A stretch of DNA of 64,000 nucleotides from Armigeres subalbatus (GCF_024139115.2 NC_085140.1:233866371-233930370); one strand, 5' to 3'. Positions 1 to 11,818 are shown, counted from the stretch's first letter. Program-made: numbers and translations. Notes: generated from the letters alone by a model not told the origin.

Positions 1-539
1 AGTGGGCGGATTTTTTCCTTGGGGGTGGTACAAGCACGTGGCTGTTTTCTTGTCAATGACTGGATTACGGTAATTTGAGCCTTAAACAAGTGCGTTCAAG
101 AAGCACGTCGTTCCACTTGAAAGATCGTTCACGTTCCGTTCCGATCGTTCATGAAGGCATTATCAACAATAATGAACTTCATACAAGTTCAGTTCCTGAA
201 ATAAACGTCGAACTATCTTCTAAATAACATTGTCAACACCATAATCTATACACATAGTTTCAAAGTGTATCCAACAGTTTCCAAATCAATCATTGGTGCA
301 ATCGTAAAGGCTGTATCGTAAAAAAAGTAGTTCAAATCAAAATAATTTCCCTTCGAATCGAAAGCAAATCTCAAAGTTATCCTTAACTTCATTATATAAA
401 TCCAAAAGTTTCACCGAAAACAAATTCTCATCGATCCCCACCAGCAATTTCGCGGCGATTGATCCATTATAAACATAAATCCTATAAAGAAAGAAAAACA
501 ATGTTAAAAATCCCATGCTCAATCATGTAGTCAAATCTT

Positions 540-812
540 CTTTTTCTCCTCCTTCCTCTTCTTCTTCTTTTTATTCTATGGCTCTACATTCCAACAGGTA
601 TGTTTTTTTCAACATAGTAATCTATTAGTTTTGTTGATTGCTTAGTTATTACTTGAATGCTAGCCATTGCGTGAGTAAGTAACTTTTGTGGCAAGTACGA
701 TGGATACACTATGTCCAGGGAGTCGAGAATGTTTCCCACACGAAAACATGCTTGGTCGGACCGAGAACCCAACTCGCCATATCCAGATTGGCATCCTGCG
801 CTCGCAATGCTA
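540..812 (-). repeat. tRNA-derived SINE, decayed
   Basis: Read on the minus strand, the right end has a pol III B-box-like stretch (GGGTTCTCGGTCC, near 765). Next comes a body with the wording of mosquito tRNA SINEs (the fragment CTCGACTCCCTGGACATAG). The 3' end is a pyrimidine-rich tract on the plus strand (CTCTTCTTCTTC, near 557), which matches an A/G-rich tail. It resembles the clearer Feilai-type copy at 48614-48864 in layout but is more decayed. No target duplication was found. Confidence 0.5.
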
Positions 813-815
813 ATT

Positions 816-1530
816 TGAAACCTTTAATCATCGAATCAAGTCTCAAACCCAGTTTTCAATTCAATTTTAATACAATCTAATCATTGCTTGATAAAAAAAT
901 CTATACATCCAAACTCTCTAAAATCAATCTCAATACACAAGCTTCAAATCCAATTGTCTGTGAATAATTTCATCTCACTCATTCGACCTTACATTTTCGA
1001 ACTCAGTATCCAAATCCATTTTTTTTAAACCCAGCATCCAAACAACTCTCCTATTCTCATTCAGAACTTCCATCTAACAACATATCATAAATAGAATAAC
1101 TAAAATCCAATTTTCAAATCAATCTGCATTCTTCACAACAATTTCCAAATGTAGTTATCAATACAATTACCGCATTCACTCCGAATGCAAACCTAAAATT
1201 CATTCTCAAAACTTGTTTCCGACATCAATCTTCAATCTAAAATTGACATCCGTCTTTCTTATCGGTGTCCTTTATAGCTCAGACCTCCACCTTTTCCATC
1301 GGAGTCTATAACATATTGACATCCGCCTTTTCTATCGGAGTCATCCAACTTTCATATTGTTTCGAACTCCTCCTTTTCCATAGGAGCCCGTATATTCCAC
1401 CTTCTCTAATGGAATATATTTTCAATAATTCATCTCTTCATCATTTCCTCTTGTTCAGTAGGTTCTTTCAAAAACCGACTTCGCCATTGTCGTGATCTGA
1501 CATCCAGATTTGATCAACTTACTGGTAGGA
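816..1530. other. AT-rich non-coding stretch with degenerate short repeats
   Basis: No gene is visible. Pyrimidine-rich phrases of the type TCCAAATCCAATTTTC recur between 820 and 1210. From 1265 to 1420 there are four degenerate copies of a phrase like TTTTCCATCGGAGTC at roughly 45-50 base spacing. The open frame through this stretch is a by-product of the repeats and resembles no known protein. Confidence 0.5.
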
Positions 1531-1589
1531 TTGCGCTACTTATTCAATAAGAGGGCTTTCGCTACCAGCCAGAAAATCATTCAAATTAA

Positions 1590-1850
1590 CTAATGGTCCT
1601 GAAAAGGACCTTTGTTTGCCGTGTTCCTCTTGTTGATATCCAAACCACCGTTCTCCACTCTCGTTCCGCCGTTCATCGCTTTCGTTCCGCTGAACAAACG
1701 ACACGATTCGACGTGTGAAGCACGTGCCGCATGCCTTCCGTGTTGGCATCCTGTTGTCCGCTGCTGCTCCGATTCGATGCTCCGTCTATCGCGTCCGAGT
1801 GAAGAATGACCTAACTAGTGCAATGCACCTTCTTTTATAGGTGAGACAGC
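1590..1850 (-). other. possible histone-gene relic (promoter plus 3' stem-loop)
   Basis: On the minus strand, 1595-1610 reads GGTCCTTTTCAGGACC. This fits the metazoan replication-dependent histone mRNA 3' stem-loop consensus (GG-YYY-loop-RRR-CC). About 220 bases upstream is a TATA-like CTATAAAAG (near 1835), and an ATTGG (inverted CCAAT) lies just beyond. Between them runs a 69-codon open frame (1540-1749) that reads through the stem-loop and shows no recognisable core-histone sequence. The layout suggests a histone unit whose coding part was lost or replaced. A chance match to the short stem-loop cannot be excluded. Confidence 0.3.
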
Positions 1851-2242
1851 GTGTGCTCCAACCAATTAGAACGATCGGAGGGGAAATGCAATGAGTAAAC
1901 ATTTTCTTACTATAGGGATGCTGTCATTCTGTCTTGTTATAAGGGATGTTGAAGATATTTTTTTTTACCGTTCGATATTATTTTCATTAATTTGGAATTT
2001 AATATTATTTTTCTGTATGCTTCATCTATATACTACAACAAGTATCGTTAATTGTGGATACACTACAACGCATCGTTCCGCAAAACCCGTCCTCAGATAG
2101 TATGTATTTGCTTCATTCTACTCCAATTCTGCCTGGCTCCATAACGATGAGTGATACGATCGGCATCAACAAAAAGGATGACGACAACGAGCGTGTGTCT
2201 TCACTGCTGACCATCAGAAAACACCTCGAGCGCATTATCTTG

Positions 2243-4273
2243 GGGCCGATGTCCACGTAGCGGTTTTTCAAGCTGCGTTGACGCAGCGTTACTCGGCGTT
2301 GAATCAGGCTGGGAATGCACACGACAAGCGGTAATTTGCCGCAAAACTTCTACCGTCAAACCTATCTGTCACGCCAAATGTCATCCGACTGCCAGCTGTT
2401 GTCAGTCTGTCATTTTCCTTTCTCTTCCAATATGAATCGAGTTATCAATCCACATAAAGACATCAAATGTGCATTATTTTAAGTATTACAAATATAAAAG
2501 TTTGATTTTGATTTGTATGAAGCTCATCGCCCCCGAACAAGAATCAATGGATAGTGCTATTGAAACATATGTCATGAGCTTTAACATATATATGATAGCA
2601 GACTAGAGAAAGTAACTTATTAGTTAGTATTATCCCAAAATAAAAAGTTCCAGTGATGCTATTTAGTAGAGGGTAGAAAGATTAATCACTGTCGATTTAG
2701 AAGTCACCCATTACTTCTAAAATTAAAAGTTTAAACTTTCGAAATTAATTGTAGACCTGTGAAATTGAAATCGGACAACACAATCCGATTGTGTTGTCCG
2801 ATATGGCGAGATTAATCTTTGATTATAGTGGATCCAGGCATTTAATTGTTCTTGTTTTGAATCGATCATCTTTTGCGTTTGGGGTACGATTTTTTATTAG
2901 TTCCATTTATCGGCTAAATAGGGACGAATCATTTTGTTCCGGAATAAAAAGTTCTTAAACATTTTGGTCAGATACTCCGACCGATCGCGTTGCCCGCAGC
3001 ACTAGAAGAGTCGCACTGATCCCGGAGTCCCGGAGTCTATTTTGGAACAAATTCATAAGGTTGCTTTATATAAATGACAATCAACATACATATGAACGAA
3101 TTCACGTGATTTTGAATATTTACTTCTCTTTTCTGTAGAATGCTCGGACTTTTCTCTTGACAGCTCCCATTAGATTCTGCACAACTTCTTCCGTAACTTT
3201 TCATTGTGACGCAGACCAAATTTTCTTGAAGCAGTCAACAGAGCTTGCTTCTCCTTCATCTACCTTAAGATGCCGCGTAATTATTGCCCAGTATTTTTCG
3301 ATAGGACGTAGTTCAGAGGAGTTTGGTGGATTTAGGCATTTTTCGACAAAATCGACTTTTTCCTTCTTTAGCATCTCCAACGTAGCAGAAACGTAGTGAG
3401 GCGATGCCAGATCCGATAAAAACAATAGAGAATCCGTATGCTTTCGGTAGATGGTTAGAAGTCGTTTTTTGATACATTATTTTCTTCAATTTTCACCGTT
3501 GTTTGTGAAATACGGAGTCACAGGAGCAAATTGCTTGCCATACCAAAACATTTTCCCAATTTTTTTCGGTTCGGATATATCGCACGTCATCAGGCACATC
3601 TGTCCTCTGTTCAGCGTTGAAAAAATGTGGCCCTGGAAGTGTACTGAAGTCCAATTTGACGTATATCTCGTCGTCCATCAAAATGCACTGTACCATTTGT
3701 GCAGAATTAATCTGCGAGTTGATAAACTGATCCGACCTATCGTTCGGAATTTCTAAGGTTTTTCCAAATTGTTTAGGTGTGCTGCAAAAGTAAACAATTG
3801 ATTTACACACAGAGCAAAAATTACCAATTTTTCGTTAAGTTTTAACCTTAAACCATTCATAAAAAGGTGTCCACTCACTTTAATGAACAGTCCTTACTAG
3901 TACTATCATTTAAAGAAGTTAGAATTTAAAGTTTTTGTGATTTGCAAACTAATTTTCGAAACCAAAATGAACTGATTTGAGAAGTATTTTTGTTTGTTTT
4001 GATTTCGCTCTGACAGATTCTTTCTGCAGATTTTCCCATTAGAAATCTTGTTGGAAGGAAAAAGAATAGAGAAATGTCAAAAAAATACTCGCGTGCACGC
4101 TGCGTTCCTGTGGGGAATTGCGGTGACTTTGCGGTAGGTCTCGCCGCAGATGAGACGCGCGTCGACGCCGCGTTAACGCAAGTTTGATTCTATTTGATGT
4201 TGGGTACTTCCTACCGCAATTGCGTGGACGCTGCGTGCACGCAAGTTCAAAACCGCTACGTGGACATCGGCCC
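2243..4273. mobile_element. DNA element bounded by perfect 25-bp inverted repeats
   Basis: Positions 2243-2267 begin GGGCCGATGTCCACGTAGCG, and 4249-4273 are their exact reverse complement over 25 bases. Just inside each end are GCG/CGC-rich motifs built on TGCGTTGACGCAGCG, and a related motif occurs again near 4095. This fits subterminal repeats of a TIR transposon or MITE. The decayed DD37E transposase lies inside, but I cannot show that it belongs to these ends. No convincing target duplication flanks the pair, so two independent short copies in inverted orientation are also possible. Confidence 0.55.
3190..3815 (-). pseudogene. Tc1/mariner-superfamily (DD37E-type) transposase relic
   Basis: Two minus-strand frames together resemble the catalytic half of mosquito ITmD37E-type transposases, which cut and paste the element at TA sites. 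The first (3493-3810) holds the second-aspartate region, with the phrase CILMDDEIYVKLDF and then WQAICSCDSVF. The second (3201-3425) holds FLSDLASPHYV and the C-terminal phrase ELRPIEKYWAII, with the catalytic glutamate in RPIEKYW. The frames are separated by a shift near 3430-3490. The N-terminal helix-turn-helix part is missing upstream of 3815. The copy is therefore dead. The DD37E assignment rests on recalled family motifs, not on an alignment. Confidence 0.75.
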
Positions 4274-4275
4274 TT

Positions 4276-4445
4276 AAACCGCATCAATCAGCATTTGAAA
4301 ACCGCACGACTTATTCCAAATGAACACTACCCAGCAATTGGTCCGATTAGAGGTTCGAATCGATTTCACACCAGAGAAATCTTCATGTATGGTTCTTCTC
4401 GATGTGGAGAAAGCGCTTGTCAGCGCTTACGATGTTTGAAGTTTA
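4276..4445 (+). pseudogene. Jockey-clade reverse transcriptase fragment
   Basis: The plus strand reads RINQHLKTARLIPNEHY, and after small shifts a second piece encodes LLDVEKA. These correspond to the stretch between RT fingers and palm in Jockey-type LINEs (IPNEQFGF... then LDVEKAFDSVWH). Segments between them are missing or scrambled. The fragment abuts the right TIR of the neighbouring DNA element and is non-functional. The longer Jockey relic at 37590-40325 is of the same type. Confidence 0.6.
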
Positions 4446-4479
4446 ACAGATCCCATGCTGGCGTTGCGTTGTAAAGGAG

Positions 4480-5525
4480 TATTTCGTAGATTGCATACTG
4501 ATAGCTGTCATGTATGTTCCTTAACTTTTTTACTCCAACTGTTTATGGATTACTATTTGGAATTGAAAAGCAACCCAATTGGAGGTTCAAAATGATAAGG
4601 CATGAAAGCTACCATTGCTGGCCACGCCCATCTCCGTTGCTAGGGAAAGGAAGGAAATGATGATATGACATCTACTTAACGAGAGGCAAGCGACTCACCG
4701 ACGCCCTCATAGATGCCAAAGAGTTTGAAGGTTGGAAGGAATTTTTGTTTCTCAATTTTCCACTCATCCTAAATGTTTAACGCATATTAATTATCATGTG
4801 ATTTTTCTTCGATTTATTCTGGATTTTTTGAAACATGTTGCGAAGAGTTTGGTGGTAAATTGAAGTCACACGATCAAAAATACGAGCGAAAAAAAATCGT
4901 GTAAAAACAAAATGTGTAATCAGTTTGGATAGACGTTGGGAGTGATAATGCTAAGAAATTTATGTCACTCCATTGATGATTATCCTGGGATGGGACGAAG
5001 CTATTAAACTTTCCCAGGCTAATAAGTTTTGGTTTAAGCGCCATTGTTCGCTCTCTGAAATGAGAAAAAAAGTAAAATGTATTTAATGCCCCTTTCCCCT
5101 ATTTGTTTCCATTGGGCCTACGAAATTCAATTTTTTTTTATTTTGCACGTAGCACATATCCAAAAAGTTAAAATCAAATTGAAATGTAATAACACAAACT
5201 CCTCCTATAACAAGAAACGACATTCCACTAAACAATTTCTAAAATATGTTTGAATTCAATGACTCATAATATAAACCGATGAAAAATGTTACAAATATGG
5301 CTGCGCATTTATATTTACTCGAACATTGGAACGCAATTTTTTATTAAATTATATATAGGTATAAGACGAGATTCTAAAGGTCAATTTTGACCCATTGTAG
5401 TGGTCCATTTTAATCTACCGCTTAACGATAATGGATTGAGCATCTTACACGGTAGTATAGGAAGATTTATTGTTTTGCTCTATAGACATGATGCACAAAC
5501 AAGAAGAAACAGCACATTTTTGATG
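4480..5525. other. non-coding, no recognisable feature
   Basis: The stretch is AT-rich with no frame of interest and no clear repeat boundary. A line near 4670-4720 (GAGAGGCAAGCGACTCACC) is more GC-rich than its surroundings but unrecognised. Confidence 0.5.
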
Positions 5526-5854
5526 AATATATCAATACATATATTATACTGCGAGTTGTGGGGCTTTCGTAGGATGTGGTGGGGTTTGACAGTGGGCCCT
5601 GTGAAATTCCTATAAAAAGCTGCATGTATCCGCAAGTAGGGCCCACCAAAGCGACCGTGTGCCGGTCAAAGCGCACAAGCCCAAGCCCTGGTGTTAGGTG
5701 GGACGCTAAACAGCCCTGACACGACGGCCCTCCGACGAGACAGTAGGTTTGCGCATGCCCAATAAGCCGCCTGGAAAACCAATCATTACGAACACTAAAA
5801 GAGATAATGCGACTCTATATAATCGGCAAAGACCTAGGCGATGAATACAGGATC

Positions 5855-8580
5855 ACGATTGGAAGCTTGGAACATGGAACTGCAAGTCGCTAGGTTTCGC
5901 AGGTTGCGACAGGATGATCTACGATGAATTACATCCCCGCAACTTCGACGTCGTGGCGCTGCAGGAGATTTGCTGTAAAGGACAGAAAGTGTGGAAAAGC
6001 GGGCATCGAGCGGCTACCTTCTACCAAAGCTGTGGCACCACCAACGCGGCTTCATAGTGCTGGGTAAGATGCGCCATCGTGTGATTGGGTGGCAGCCAAT
6101 CAACGCAAGGATGTGCAAGCTGAGGATTAAAGGCCGTTTCTTCAACTATAGCATCATCAACGTGCACTGCCCACACGAAGGGAGACCCGACGACGAGAAA
6201 GAAGCGTTCTACGCACAGCTGGAGCAGACATACGATGGATGCCCACTGCGGGACATCAAAATCGTCATCGGTGACATGAACGTACAGGTACGAAGGGAGG
6301 AAATGTATAGACCGGTCATCGGACCGGATAGTCTGCACACCGTATCGAATGACAACGGCCAACGATGCATAAACTTCGCAGCCTACCGCGGAATGGTAGT
6401 CCGAAGCACCTTCTTTCCCCGCAAAAATATCAACAAGGCCACATGGAGATCACCTAACCAAGAAACGGAAAACCAAATCGACCACGTTCTAATCGACGGT
6501 AAATTCTTCTCCGACATCACGAACGTACGCACTTACCGCAGTGCGAATATTGAATCCGACCACTACCTCGTTGCAGTATGCCTACGCTCAAAACTCTCGA
6601 CGGTGTACAACACGCGACGAAGTCGGACGCCGCGGCTAAACATTGGGCGGCTACAAGATGCTAGACTAGCCCAAGAACACGCGCGGCAGCTGGAAGTGGC
6701 ACTCCCAACGGAAGAGCAGCTAGGCGCAGCGTCTCTTGGAGATGGCTGGAGAGATATTCGATCCGCCATTGGTAGCACCGCAACCGCTACACTTGGAACG
6801 GTGCCCCCGGATCAGAGAAACGACTGGTATGACGGCGAATGTGAGCAGTTAGTAGAAGAGAAGAATGCAGCATGGGCGAGATTGCTGCAACACCGCACAA
6901 GGCGAACGAGGCACGATAAAAACGGGCGCGGGACAGACAAAACTCGATTTTCCGGAGGAAAAAAACGCCAGCAGGAAGATCGAGACCGTGAAGAGACGGA
7001 GCAACTGTACCGCGCTAATAACACACGAAAGTTCTATGAGAAGTTAAACCGTTCACGTAAGGGCCACGTGCCACAGCCTTATATGTGTAAGGACATAAAC
7101 GGGAACCTTCTTACGAACGAGTGCGAGGTGATCCAAAGGTGGCGGCAGCACTACGAAGAACACCTGAATGGCGATGTGGCAGACGAAGATGGCGGTATGG
7201 TGATGGACCTGGGAGAACGCGCGCAGGACATAATTCTACCGGCTCCGGATCTCCAGGAAATCCAGGAGGAGATTGGCCGGCTGAAAAACAACAAAGCCCC
7301 TGGGGTTGACCAACTAGCAGGAGAGCTATTTAAACACGGTGGTGAGGCACTGGCTAGAGCGCTGCACTGGGTCATTACCAAGATTTGGGAGGAGGAAGTT
7401 TTGCCGCAGGAGTGGATGACACCTTCCATCCTATGTCCTATCTACAAAAAGGGCGATAAGCTGGATTGTAGCAACTACCGCGCAATCACATTGCTGAACG
7501 CCACCTACAAGGTACTCTCCCAAATTTTATGCCGTCAACTAGCACCAATTGCAAGTGAGTTCGTGGGGCAGTACCAGGCGGGTTTTATGGGCGAACGCTC
7601 CACCACAGACCAGGTGTTCGCCATTCGCCAAGTACTGCAGAAATGTCGCGAATACAACGTGCCCACACATCATCTATTCATCGACTTCGAAGCCGCATAT
7701 GATACAATCGATCGAGACCAGCTATGGCAGCTAATGCACGAACACGGATTTCCGGATAAACTGACACGGTTGATCAAAGCGACGATGGATCGAGTGATGT
7801 GCGTAGTTCGAGTTTCAGGGGCATTCTCGAGTCCCTTCGAAACGCGCAGAGGGTTACGGCAAGGTGATGGTCTTTCGTGTCTGCTATTCAACATCGCTTT
7901 GGAAGGGGTAATACGAAGAGCAGGTATTAACACGAGTGGTACAATTTTCAATAAGTCCGTCCAGCTATTTGGCTTCGCCGACGACATAGATATTTCCCTA
8001 GCAGCACACATGTTACACATAAGTTACTGCAACTTATATGTGACCTGATTCAGTCACAGTCAAGTTGCTGCAACCATTTGTTTTCTGACTTGTGCTGCTC
8101 GGGTTTGGCACGTAACTTTGAGAAGATGGAGGAAGCCTACATCAGACTGAAGAAGGAAGCCAAGCGGATCGGACTTGTTATTAACACGTCGAAGACAAAG
8201 TACATGATAGGAAGATGTTCAAGAGAAGACAATGTGAGCCACCCACCGCGAGTTTGCATCGGTGGTGACGAAATTGAGGTGGTAGAAGAATTTGTGTACT
8301 TGGGCTCACTGGTGACTGCCGAAAATGATACCAGCAGAGAAATTCGGAGACGCATAGTGGCTGGAAATCGTACGTACTTTGGACTCCGCAAGACGCTCCG
8401 ATCGAATAGAGTTCGCCGCCGTACCAAACTGGCAATCTACAAAACGCTCATTAGACCGGTAGTCATCTACGGACACGAGACCTGGACGATGCTCGTGGAG
8501 GACCAACGCGCACTTGGAGTTTTCGAAAGGAAAGTGCTGCGTACCATCTATGGTGGGGTGCAGATGGCGGACGGTACGTC
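5855..8580 (+). pseudogene. RTE-type endonuclease/reverse transcriptase (broken)
   Basis: An AP-type endonuclease start (KLGTWNCKSLGF) is read from about 5858, then shifts near 6040 into the main frame 5991-8048 (685 codons). In that frame, endonuclease motifs GDMN (residues 94-97), NQIDHVLI (161-168) and SDH (189-191) are present. A linker follows. The reverse transcriptase begins with NNKAPGVDQLAGE and carries SNYRAITLL, FIDFEAAYDTID, RRGLRQGDGLS and the catalytic FGFADD near residue 661. A MITE inserted just after FADDIDI ends the frame. RT coding resumes at about 8103 (LARNFEKMEEAYIRLK) and runs through FVYLGSLVT to the truncated end near 8580. The enzyme would nick and reverse-transcribe its RNA at new sites; this copy cannot. 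Confidence 0.88.
7996..8103. mobile_element. 108-bp MITE inside the RTE reading frame
   Basis: The block begins CCCTAGCAGCACA and ends TGTGCTGCTCGGG, inverted repeats with one mismatch. It sits between codons for FADDIDI and LARNF, which are contiguous in the second RTE copy (near 41300). The flanks (ATTT on the left, TTTGG on the right) suggest a very short TT-type duplication. A second copy of the same element is at 59489-59595, about 90% alike by eye. Confidence 0.85.
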
Positions 8581-8601
8581 TAAGCAATATATCAATACAT
8601 A

Positions 8602-8869
8602 GTTAAATTAAAGGGAAGGAAAGAATCTTATAACTGTGTCAAATTTCCCTTAAGACGCTCGAAAATAATATACGGGCTGTTATCAATATGGGAGCATTTA
8701 CCCTACTCTCATTCCAGAAGACTAGATTAAATGTATAACATGGAAAATTCTTACGGAATATCAGCGCATCGTCAACTACTAGATAGTTCTTGATTTAAAC
8801 TTCGAAATTGTCCTCAGGTCCTTTGACATCAACCATCTGGTCAGCATTCATTGGCGGCTGTTGGATCTG
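8602..8869. other. non-coding sequence between RTE and copia relics
   Basis: No frame or repeat boundary was recognised. It is AT-rich and could be old intron-flank or LTR-derived sequence continuing from the copia relic. Confidence 0.4.
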
Positions 8870-10145
8870 GACCTTTTACGCAGGCAACAATCACAGGGTA
8901 GGTAGCACACGCAACATCTTGAAGAATTGTTAGTTTTATATTTTCCACTTTAACTATTTAACTAAAAGATTTTGATAAAAAGTTTATTTAATTTATTATG
9001 TTGATAGATTTGTTGATAGATTATTGCTCTTCAACACTCCTCCATAAGCTGGCATCTTCAAATGGACAATCCTGTGGCGTGCATACTGAAAACTACTGAA
9101 AACACGTGGCACCGTTTCGGTTTCGTTCAAACTTGACTCGTAGAAGCGGCTTCGTCAAACCATCCGCAACTTGAACCTAAGTCTTGACGTAGTTTAGTTC
9201 GATGATCTTCCAATACAACGCATCACGGATGTAATGGTGCCGAATAATAATGTAATTTGTCCGGGGTGTGTATCCGCCGTTCTGCGCGATACATATAGAA
9301 CTTTGGTTGTCACATCGCAACTCGATTGGTTTTCGTTCGCTGAATTGCGATACCAGGGGCCTCATTGCGCATCTTCTTTCGACAACTCTTTCGTATGGCA
9401 GTTTGCATGGTTTGCTAGTTTCGAGTCGAGATCCGCAATGCCACCCCAGTCGGCCCAGTCCTTGCCCTTATGCTGTCTCTGGCACCACAGCAGACAGGGC
9501 CATGTATTCCGCCGCCGTTGTTGATTTTAACGGCATTGACCAACCCATCGCCGAGCTGCCGAATGCTTTTGACGTTCAAGTGGCCCATTCTCCGATGCCA
9601 AACATTCAGACTCTCGGATGACAAACAAGCTAGCACGCTTTTCGTGTCGTTTCGCCGCTGTTTCAATTTGAAGAGATTGTTCTCGTGGATACCGGACGTA
9701 ATCACATCGCCGTTCATATTCACTACACTGGTGAAAATCACTGTGTGCCCGTTTTTTCACAATCTGGCTTACCGACAACAGATTTGCACTGAGCTCCGGC
9801 AACAGTTGCACTTCTTTCACCGGAATGTTCTCATGCTGACACTGTGACTTGAGAACTGTTGAGCCCGTTGCTACCACCTTCATCCTGCCGCCGTTTGCTG
9901 CTAGCACTGTGCCGTCCGAACGCTTCATTTTCGCCAGCATATTTTGGTTCCGGGTCATGTGCACGCTAGCTCCCGAGTCGAAAAACCATTCGTCCTCGTT
10001 GTTGGCACCAAATGTCGAAAGAAGTACCATAGGTACCGACCGGTTTCTTCTCCGTTTCGCGTTTGCCCGTTTTTTTGGGCCAAAATCTATGCAAAATGCA
10101 TTTTTGAAGGATCCATTTTCAAGCCAGTAACGCAATCCAGATAGG
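8870..10145 (-). pseudogene. Ty1/copia retrotransposon relic
   Basis: Read on the minus strand from 10135, a frame shows the copia aspartic protease (WFFDSGASVHMT), then LPELSANLLSVSQI. It continues after a shift into the pre-integrase zinc-binding domain (LNVWHRRMGHLNVKSI, 9415-9741). Most integrase and reverse transcriptase is missing. The frame near 9177-9365 is the RNase H C-terminus (ELRCDNQSSICIAQNGGYT). It is followed on this strand by a purine run and TGTTGAAGAGC (about 9035 downwards), a plausible start of the 3' LTR. The LTR's outer end is not defined. The copy is internally deleted and dead. Confidence 0.8.
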
Positions 10146-10529
10146 CGTCCCGCGATCCGAAGGACGCTTGCTGGTCACATTAGCTATGTATGATTTTGTT
10201 AGAAGCACAGCTTACTGGGCTGCGAAATGGTGAGTTGACATCTGGGTAGGAGCGACCTACACAGCTCTGGTCCTCACAAGTTCCAATCTCACGCTTCCAC
10301 GGGTCTTCCGATGACAATCGACCGCCAGCTAAGGGTTTTGTACTTAGCTGGTAGAGCAGCCTGGGCACTGTTGTCCTTCTGACAGCAGCTAGAATGAGGG
10401 GGTGCGACCAAAGGGACCATCGTCCCTAACCCATAATCCCAAGGCGTTATAACGCTTATAAGCGACCCGTGCCGAGGGGATGCATGGCCAGGCAGACCAA
10501 AATGGAAAACCAAGTCAATTCTTCAATTA

Positions 10530-11818
10530 GAGTAGAGTGGGGCAAGAGTACGCACTTAGTTTTCAATCGATCATGTGGCCCTTATGAAGCAAGCTTCTGC
10601 ATATCAAATCAGTGTCGATAATTCATATACTCTTCCTTTATGTTACCCAGTGGAAAAAATATTGAAATTATTGAGATTCGTTTTAGTAGAACCCTTATTG
10701 CAAGTCAAGTGAAAAACGCACTCTTACCCCACCGGTGGGGTAAAAGTGCGCATCGGGTGGGGTAAGAGTACGCATTTATTCAATCATGTGCTTTAAGTAT
10801 ATATTAACACAAATAAGAGTTAATAACATTTAATTGATGTTTAATGAGCATATATTAGGAAATGTTTAAAGATTACGCAACTCTTAAAGGGGAGGGGTCC
10901 TAAAATGTGCACTTTCATACGAAAACCATTGTTTTTATATATACAAAAACTACAGAGGTAAAAATATATATCAGGTATCGCGTGGCGTATTCAAAGGCAT
11001 TTTTCTTAAAGAAAGTCTACCAATCACGTAACGTAAAATTTGGCTATTTCATCACCCCTCCCCACTATCTTGCACTATTTGTATGAATCCTCTAAAAATT
11101 ATATGGATCGACACACAACTCACAACCCCTCCCAGCTAAAGGTTGCGTAATTTATGAATGTTTCTTTTGATTAAATGAAATTTTCATTTAGATGAAATTG
11201 TGTTTTCGTACTATATTTAGGTGTACAACAAGTCCTAATACAATTTCATTATTGCGCTTCAGTGCTTTGTTCGCTAAATCCTTTCTAATACCGAATTACT
11301 TCAACTTACCCTAAAAACTTGTGATAATTTCGAATTCTGTCCCTTTTTTCTTAGTTGTGGATCTTCACGCTTTGGAGATACGGGTTTGACATCATAACTT
11401 GAAGATTCATATGCGTACTCTTGCCCCACCGGTTCCTGCGTACTTTTACCCCACAGTCCCAAAAATTATTCAAGTAATGGTTTTGACTTCTTGGAAAACC
11501 AACCGGATTAGTGTTCTGTACCATAAAGAACTCTATACAATAGGTTATCGAAATGGTATAATGTTCACCTGATTGAACGTATATATGGTAATGAAATACT
11601 AGTTGCGGAAATCCAATTATTTTTAGCAAAATGACCAAAAAGTTATCTAACTCCATATCTCCCTTGTTGTTTATTCAAATCGTTTACAATTACACATGAT
11701 AATAGTTGGCCAGAATACCTGTCAAACTGATGCAGTGCTGCTAGTTTATCTTTTTTTATTGCTTCAAAAAATCGAAAACGTACTCTTACCCCACGCGCAC
11801 TCTTGCCCCACTCTACTC
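10530..11818. mobile_element. TIR element with repeated GGGGTAAGAGTACGC motif
   Basis: The ends are perfect inverted repeats over 20 bases (GAGTAGAGTGGGGCAAGAGT at 10530-10549, its complement at 11799-11818). TA dinucleotides flank both sides, as with TA-targeting Tc1/mariner-like or related elements. The terminal motif recurs inside: a near-perfect palindrome at 10717-10750, then about 10757, 11412, 11440 and 11778. No transposase frame is present, so the copy is non-autonomous. It interrupts the LINE between its leader and ORF1. Confidence 0.8.

Larger units (their letters stand above)
5542..8585 (+). mobile_element. RTE-clade LINE insertion with 16-bp target duplication
   Basis: The block is flanked by the same 16 bases, AATATATCAATACATA, at 5526-5541 and 8586-8601. 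Inside are a 5' leader (5563-5680, with relatives at 49105-49220), an endonuclease/reverse transcriptase frame, and an abrupt 3' stop just after the codons for a GGVQMADGT motif. The second copy at 40345-42080 continues about 310 bases further at this point and ends in a TAA-rich tail, so this copy lacks the normal LINE 3' end. Loss of the 3' end rather than the 5' end is unusual for target-primed integration. A frameshift near 6040 and a MITE at 7996 also break it. Confidence 0.8.
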
